A DNA stretch of 64,000 nt. Origin: Maribacter_C sp947494565 (GTDB lineage Bacteria; Bacteroidota; Bacteroidia; Flavobacteriales; Flavobacteriaceae). The notes under the pieces are model-generated. The model ran no database searches. It saw nothing but the letters and a program-made list of their open reading frames with translations, and was not told the DNA's origin. Shown here piece by piece: positions 61,794 through 64,000 of this stretch. How positions within the stretch are numbered: position 1 is the first letter of the stretch; every line of letters starts with the position of its first letter. The DNA is taken from the NCBI RefSeq assembly GCF_047345415.1, contig NZ_JBLFEP010000003.1:558001-622000 (forward strand). The letters are read 5' to 3'. A program made the translations under genes and the position numbers.

Positions 61794-62523
61794 AATAAAG
61801 TGCATCATTGTCGATGACGAGCCTTTGGCCCGGGATGTTTTGGTGACCCATGCACAACAGATCGACCAATTGGAGGTGGTGGCCAGTTGTGGCAATGCCC
61901 TAGAGGCTTTTGAATACATACAGCAAGGGCATATTCAACTGGTTTTTTTGGATATAAAAATGCCCAAGCTAACGGGCTTGGAGCTTATCGAATCGATTAA
62001 GAACCCACCGTTGGTGGTTTTCACCACGGCTTATAGGGAATTCGCCATAAAGGCCTTTGACCTTGATGCAATCGATTATCTTCTAAAGCCGATTTCCTTG
62101 ACGCGTTTCTTGAAGACGATCTCTAAAGTGAACAAATACCTTCAAGGCCCCCAGAATGAACACATTACCGAGGGAGAGGAGGATTCGGGAAAAAATCCGC
62201 CTGCATCACCTGAACCCGAATTTCTCTACATCAAGTCAGACCGTAAGGTGGTAAAATTAGACTTGGGCTGTATTCGATACCTTGAAAGCCTAAATGATAA
62301 GGTCATCATTCATTTAGAGGACAAAGAGGTGGTCACTTCGCAACGGATTAGTTATCTCGCGGAAAAGCTTCCCAAACCACATTTTGTGCGCATACATCGG
62401 TCTTATATCATTTCTCTTACGCATATTACGGCCTATAACAACATTATGGTCGAGGTTAAGGGTCGTGAACTTCCTATTGGACGAAATTACCGATCTCAAG
62501 CCTTGGACATGTTACGGAAATAA
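61783..62523 (+). CDS. LytTR-type response regulator
   Basis: The 246-residue product has a receiver (acidic pocket DDE at 11-13, phospho-Asp57 in LVFLDIKMP, YLLKPIS) and a LytTR DNA-binding domain (~145-246: FLYIKSDRKVVKLDLGCIRYLESLND, HFVRIHRSYIISLTHI and ELPIGRNYR). It pairs with the LytS kinase in front of it. Its targets are not obvious; LytTR proteins usually bind direct repeats. Confidence 0.93.
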   Translation: MSNKIKCIIVDDEPLARDVLVTHAQQIDQLEVVASCGNALEAFEYIQQGHIQLVFLDIKMPKLTGLELIESIKNPPLVVFTTAYREFAIKAFDLDAIDYLLKPISLTRFLKTISKVNKYLQGPQNEHITEGEEDSGKNPPASPEPEFLYIKSDRKVVKLDLGCIRYLESLNDKVIIHLEDKEVVTSQRISYLAEKLPKPHFVRIHRSYIISLTHITAYNNIMVEVKGRELPIGRNYRSQALDMLRK

Positions 62524-62529
62524 GAACGT

Positions 62530-62631
62530 CGCTCCCTTTTTCACTTTTTCAATAGGTTTATCCTTCCTTAAAGAGGGGTCGTTCCATTTTTTCACATTCT
62601 TTTCTGTTAAGCATTCCTTAAATGAAGGGTC
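62530..62631 (-). repeat. Imperfect 51-bp tandem repeat (two units)
   Basis: Units 62530-62580 and 62581-62631 are direct imperfect copies of 51 bp (shared TTCCTTAAA, GGGTC, TTTTTCAC). In a minus-strand frame (62721-62512, 69 codons) each unit codes 17 residues: DPSFKECLTEKNVKKWN and DPSLRKDKPIEKVKKGA. Because the period keeps the frame, a small protein gene is possible; it would overlap the end of the LytTR gene by 12 bases. The rest of the gap 62632-62970 has no further gene-like signal. Confidence 0.5.
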
Positions 62632-62970
62632 AATGACTTTTAAAGCGCCGAACGGCCGATTTTGAACGGTTTTCGTCGTAAATCGCCCCTCAAAAGTCAT
62701 ATCCGCAATAAAGCGGGTCATTCGCTAAATTGCCTTGACTAAAGCTACAGAACATCCTTTCTTTACCCTATCAATTAAAAACGGACAGTCTTTATACTAA
62801 AACCTTCATCACGTTTTAAAAGACGTTCGACAACCGCATACCACCAATAGCACGAAACATGCATGGGAATATGTGATCAACCCAAAATAAGGTGTTCTTA
62901 CTCAAGGTTTTTAAGCGTTAGTGGTAGTTGGACGCGAGCTAAGAGCACCTTTAATTAAAAAGTGTAATCT

Positions 62971-63828
62971 ATGCAGTTTATCTCACACGCCGCGCCCGAA
63001 TCGAACATTCATTTTACTGTTTTTAAAGTACCGCAATGGCGGGCTGCCATGTATCAATTTATTTCTGTACAACTATGGGGTAGTTTGCCGAGCATGGTAC
63101 AACGTAGACTGTCCGCGTGGTATTCATCTATCTATACCAAACCCTACTCCAAGAAGATCATCAAGCCCTATTTAAGAATCAACTATAGTGACAAGAACTA
63201 TTTGCAACACTTCAAACCTCCCAATGGCAAGAAAGATTTTGATAATTTTCAGGACTTTTTCACAAGGGAATTTCGAGCACTTCCGAAGAATACAAGCCCC
63301 TACATTTGGCCTTGCGAAGGTCTACTTTGTGATATGGGCACTGTGGCAACTACCGCTATTTCAAGAGTAAAGTCCGATAAACGAAGTATCGCTTCTATTT
63401 TTCAAGTAGGGGATCATGCCATACCCAAAGACTATTTCTTCACAAATGTATTTTTGCACAATAAAAACTATCATCGTATCCACGCGCCCATTACCGGTAC
63501 AATCAGTCGAATTCAACATGTGCCTGGTGATTTAATCGTGCTTCGTCCTTGGATTTATAAACAAAACCCATCATTGCCAGCACTTCGCAATGAACGCTAT
63601 AACATTGACATTGTAGATACCAAAGGGCGTACCTGGTACTTGTCCATTGTTGGTGGTCCTGCAGTGGGCACGATAGCCCTTCCAGATCATCTTCAGGTGG
63701 GCGTCAAGGTTCAAAAATTAGAGCAGATCGCTTTGTTCTATTTAGGGTCTACCTGTTGTATGGCGGCTCCGCTGACACCACGATACCATGTAAAAAATAG
63801 TTTCGTGGCCGTTGGCGATACCTACTAA
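62971..63828 (+). CDS. Phosphatidylserine-decarboxylase-like protein
   Basis: The 285-residue product resembles the pyruvoyl enzyme that makes phosphatidylethanolamine. Seen are FQDFFTREFR (~93-102), the WPCEG segment (113-117) at the place of the PxDG motif, FTNVFLHNKNYHRIHAPITG with His168 and His171, and the self-cleavage LGST at 258-261 (cut between Gly259 and Ser260). The catalytic Asp of the D-H-S triad is replaced by Glu116. It has no clear membrane segment at the N-terminus. This may be a second, divergent copy or a related carboxylase of unknown substrate. Confidence 0.85.
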   Translation: MQFISHAAPESNIHFTVFKVPQWRAAMYQFISVQLWGSLPSMVQRRLSAWYSSIYTKPYSKKIIKPYLRINYSDKNYLQHFKPPNGKKDFDNFQDFFTREFRALPKNTSPYIWPCEGLLCDMGTVATTAISRVKSDKRSIASIFQVGDHAIPKDYFFTNVFLHNKNYHRIHAPITGTISRIQHVPGDLIVLRPWIYKQNPSLPALRNERYNIDIVDTKGRTWYLSIVGGPAVGTIALPDHLQVGVKVQKLEQIALFYLGSTCCMAAPLTPRYHVKNSFVAVGDTY

Positions 63829-63935
63829 GGTTATCCATTTCCCTTTTTTACCCTCTTGTTACTGTCCCTCTGATGTAGGTAGGGGATACGGGGTGTACAA
63901 TTCACTACAGCGATCGTTCAGTTCATTACATTTCG

Positions 63936-63967
63936 TTTGAACAGTATTGAAAAACCAATCATCTTTG
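63936..63967 (+). promoter_or_regulatory. Promoter of a gene starting at about 63997
   Basis: TTTG at 63936-63939 is followed after 20 bp by CATCTTTG at 63960-63967 (one mismatch to TAnnTTTG). An ATG lies at 63997-63999, at the very edge. The next gene probably starts there. Confidence 0.45.
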
Positions 63968-64000
63968 CGGTATCATCAATCAAAAAACGAACAATCATGA

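Noticed and set aside
1..64000. CRISPR arrays, tRNA or rRNA genes, insertion sequences
   Set aside because: No regularly spaced repeats, no cloverleaf-like segment and no transposase or integrase motifs were seen by eye on either strand. A dedicated scan (tRNAscan-SE, ISfinder search) was not possible here.

Overview
The window looks like the chromosome of a marine member of the Flavobacteriaceae (Bacteroidota). Support for this comes from Bacteroidota-type promoters (TAnnTTTG at -7, sometimes TTTG at -33), weak or absent Shine-Dalgarno sequences, a type IX secretion (T9SS) C-terminal sorting domain, many small-leader lipoproteins, TPR proteins ending in a LuxR-like helix-turn-helix, a LytS/LytTR pair, and an E1 alpha/beta fusion dehydrogenase. 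No tRNA, rRNA, insertion sequence, integrase or CRISPR array was seen.

Region 1 (1-7600) is the most unusual. A cholesterol-dependent-cytolysin-like lipoprotein (439-2280) and a three-gene surface operon (4591-7600: a T9SS cargo protein, a beta-barrel and a fibre-like protein) each lie divergent from a TPR protein. One of these is a complete TPR/membrane/HTH regulator; the other is cut by the window edge. Both divergent promoter regions carry two pairs of TTGTCCAT-like direct repeats with an 11-bp period. The promoter-proximal pair ends 31 or 32 bp before a TAnnTTTG box, and the leaders after it are alike. This looks like a regulated toxin/adhesin surface module that, as far as I know, is undescribed.

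Region 2 (7.7-23.7 kb) is mostly housekeeping: MutS2 without an Smr domain, two tandem DUF6340-like lipoproteins, uracil-DNA glycosylase, a receiver-only response regulator, an operon of DUF1835 protein, nucleoside phosphorylase and a cytosolic binding-protein-like protein, a SUI1 factor, two paralogous outer-membrane proteins, an iron/2-oxoglutarate oxygenase, a branched-chain 2-oxoacid dehydrogenase E1 fusion, a lipocalin-like lipoprotein and an OmpA-type lipoprotein.

Region 3 (23.8-30.1 kb) is a compact biosynthetic operon behind a terminator: FAD oxidoreductase, methyltransferase, type III polyketide synthase, a YX6K-type short-chain reductase, a FabZ-like dehydratase, a divergent ketosynthase, an acyl carrier protein and a small membrane protein. 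The best reading is a dedicated fatty-acid-type line that loads a type III synthase, followed by methylation and oxidation to an alkylresorcinol-, pyrone- or quinone-like lipid.

Region 4 (30.1-39.8 kb) holds TerC, YceI, a short hibernation factor, EamA and Bcr/CflA transporters, a TlpA-type thioredoxin lipoprotein coupled to a cysteine-rich beta-propeller lipoprotein, a DNase I-fold enzyme and a sorbosone-dehydrogenase-like lipoprotein. Region 5 (39.9-53.6 kb) is a colinear run of three large sortilin/BNR-propeller exoproteins interleaved with a gamma-glutamyltransferase, a CocE-type hydrolase and an exported SAM methyltransferase, ended by a terminator. Region 6 (53.7-64 kb) has a trio with MORN and DUF2490 proteins, small orphan genes, a membrane AraC regulator, a serine hydrolase, LytS/LytTR, an in-frame 51-bp tandem repeat and a phosphatidylserine-decarboxylase-like enzyme. 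A promoter at the right edge points to a gene starting at about 63997.
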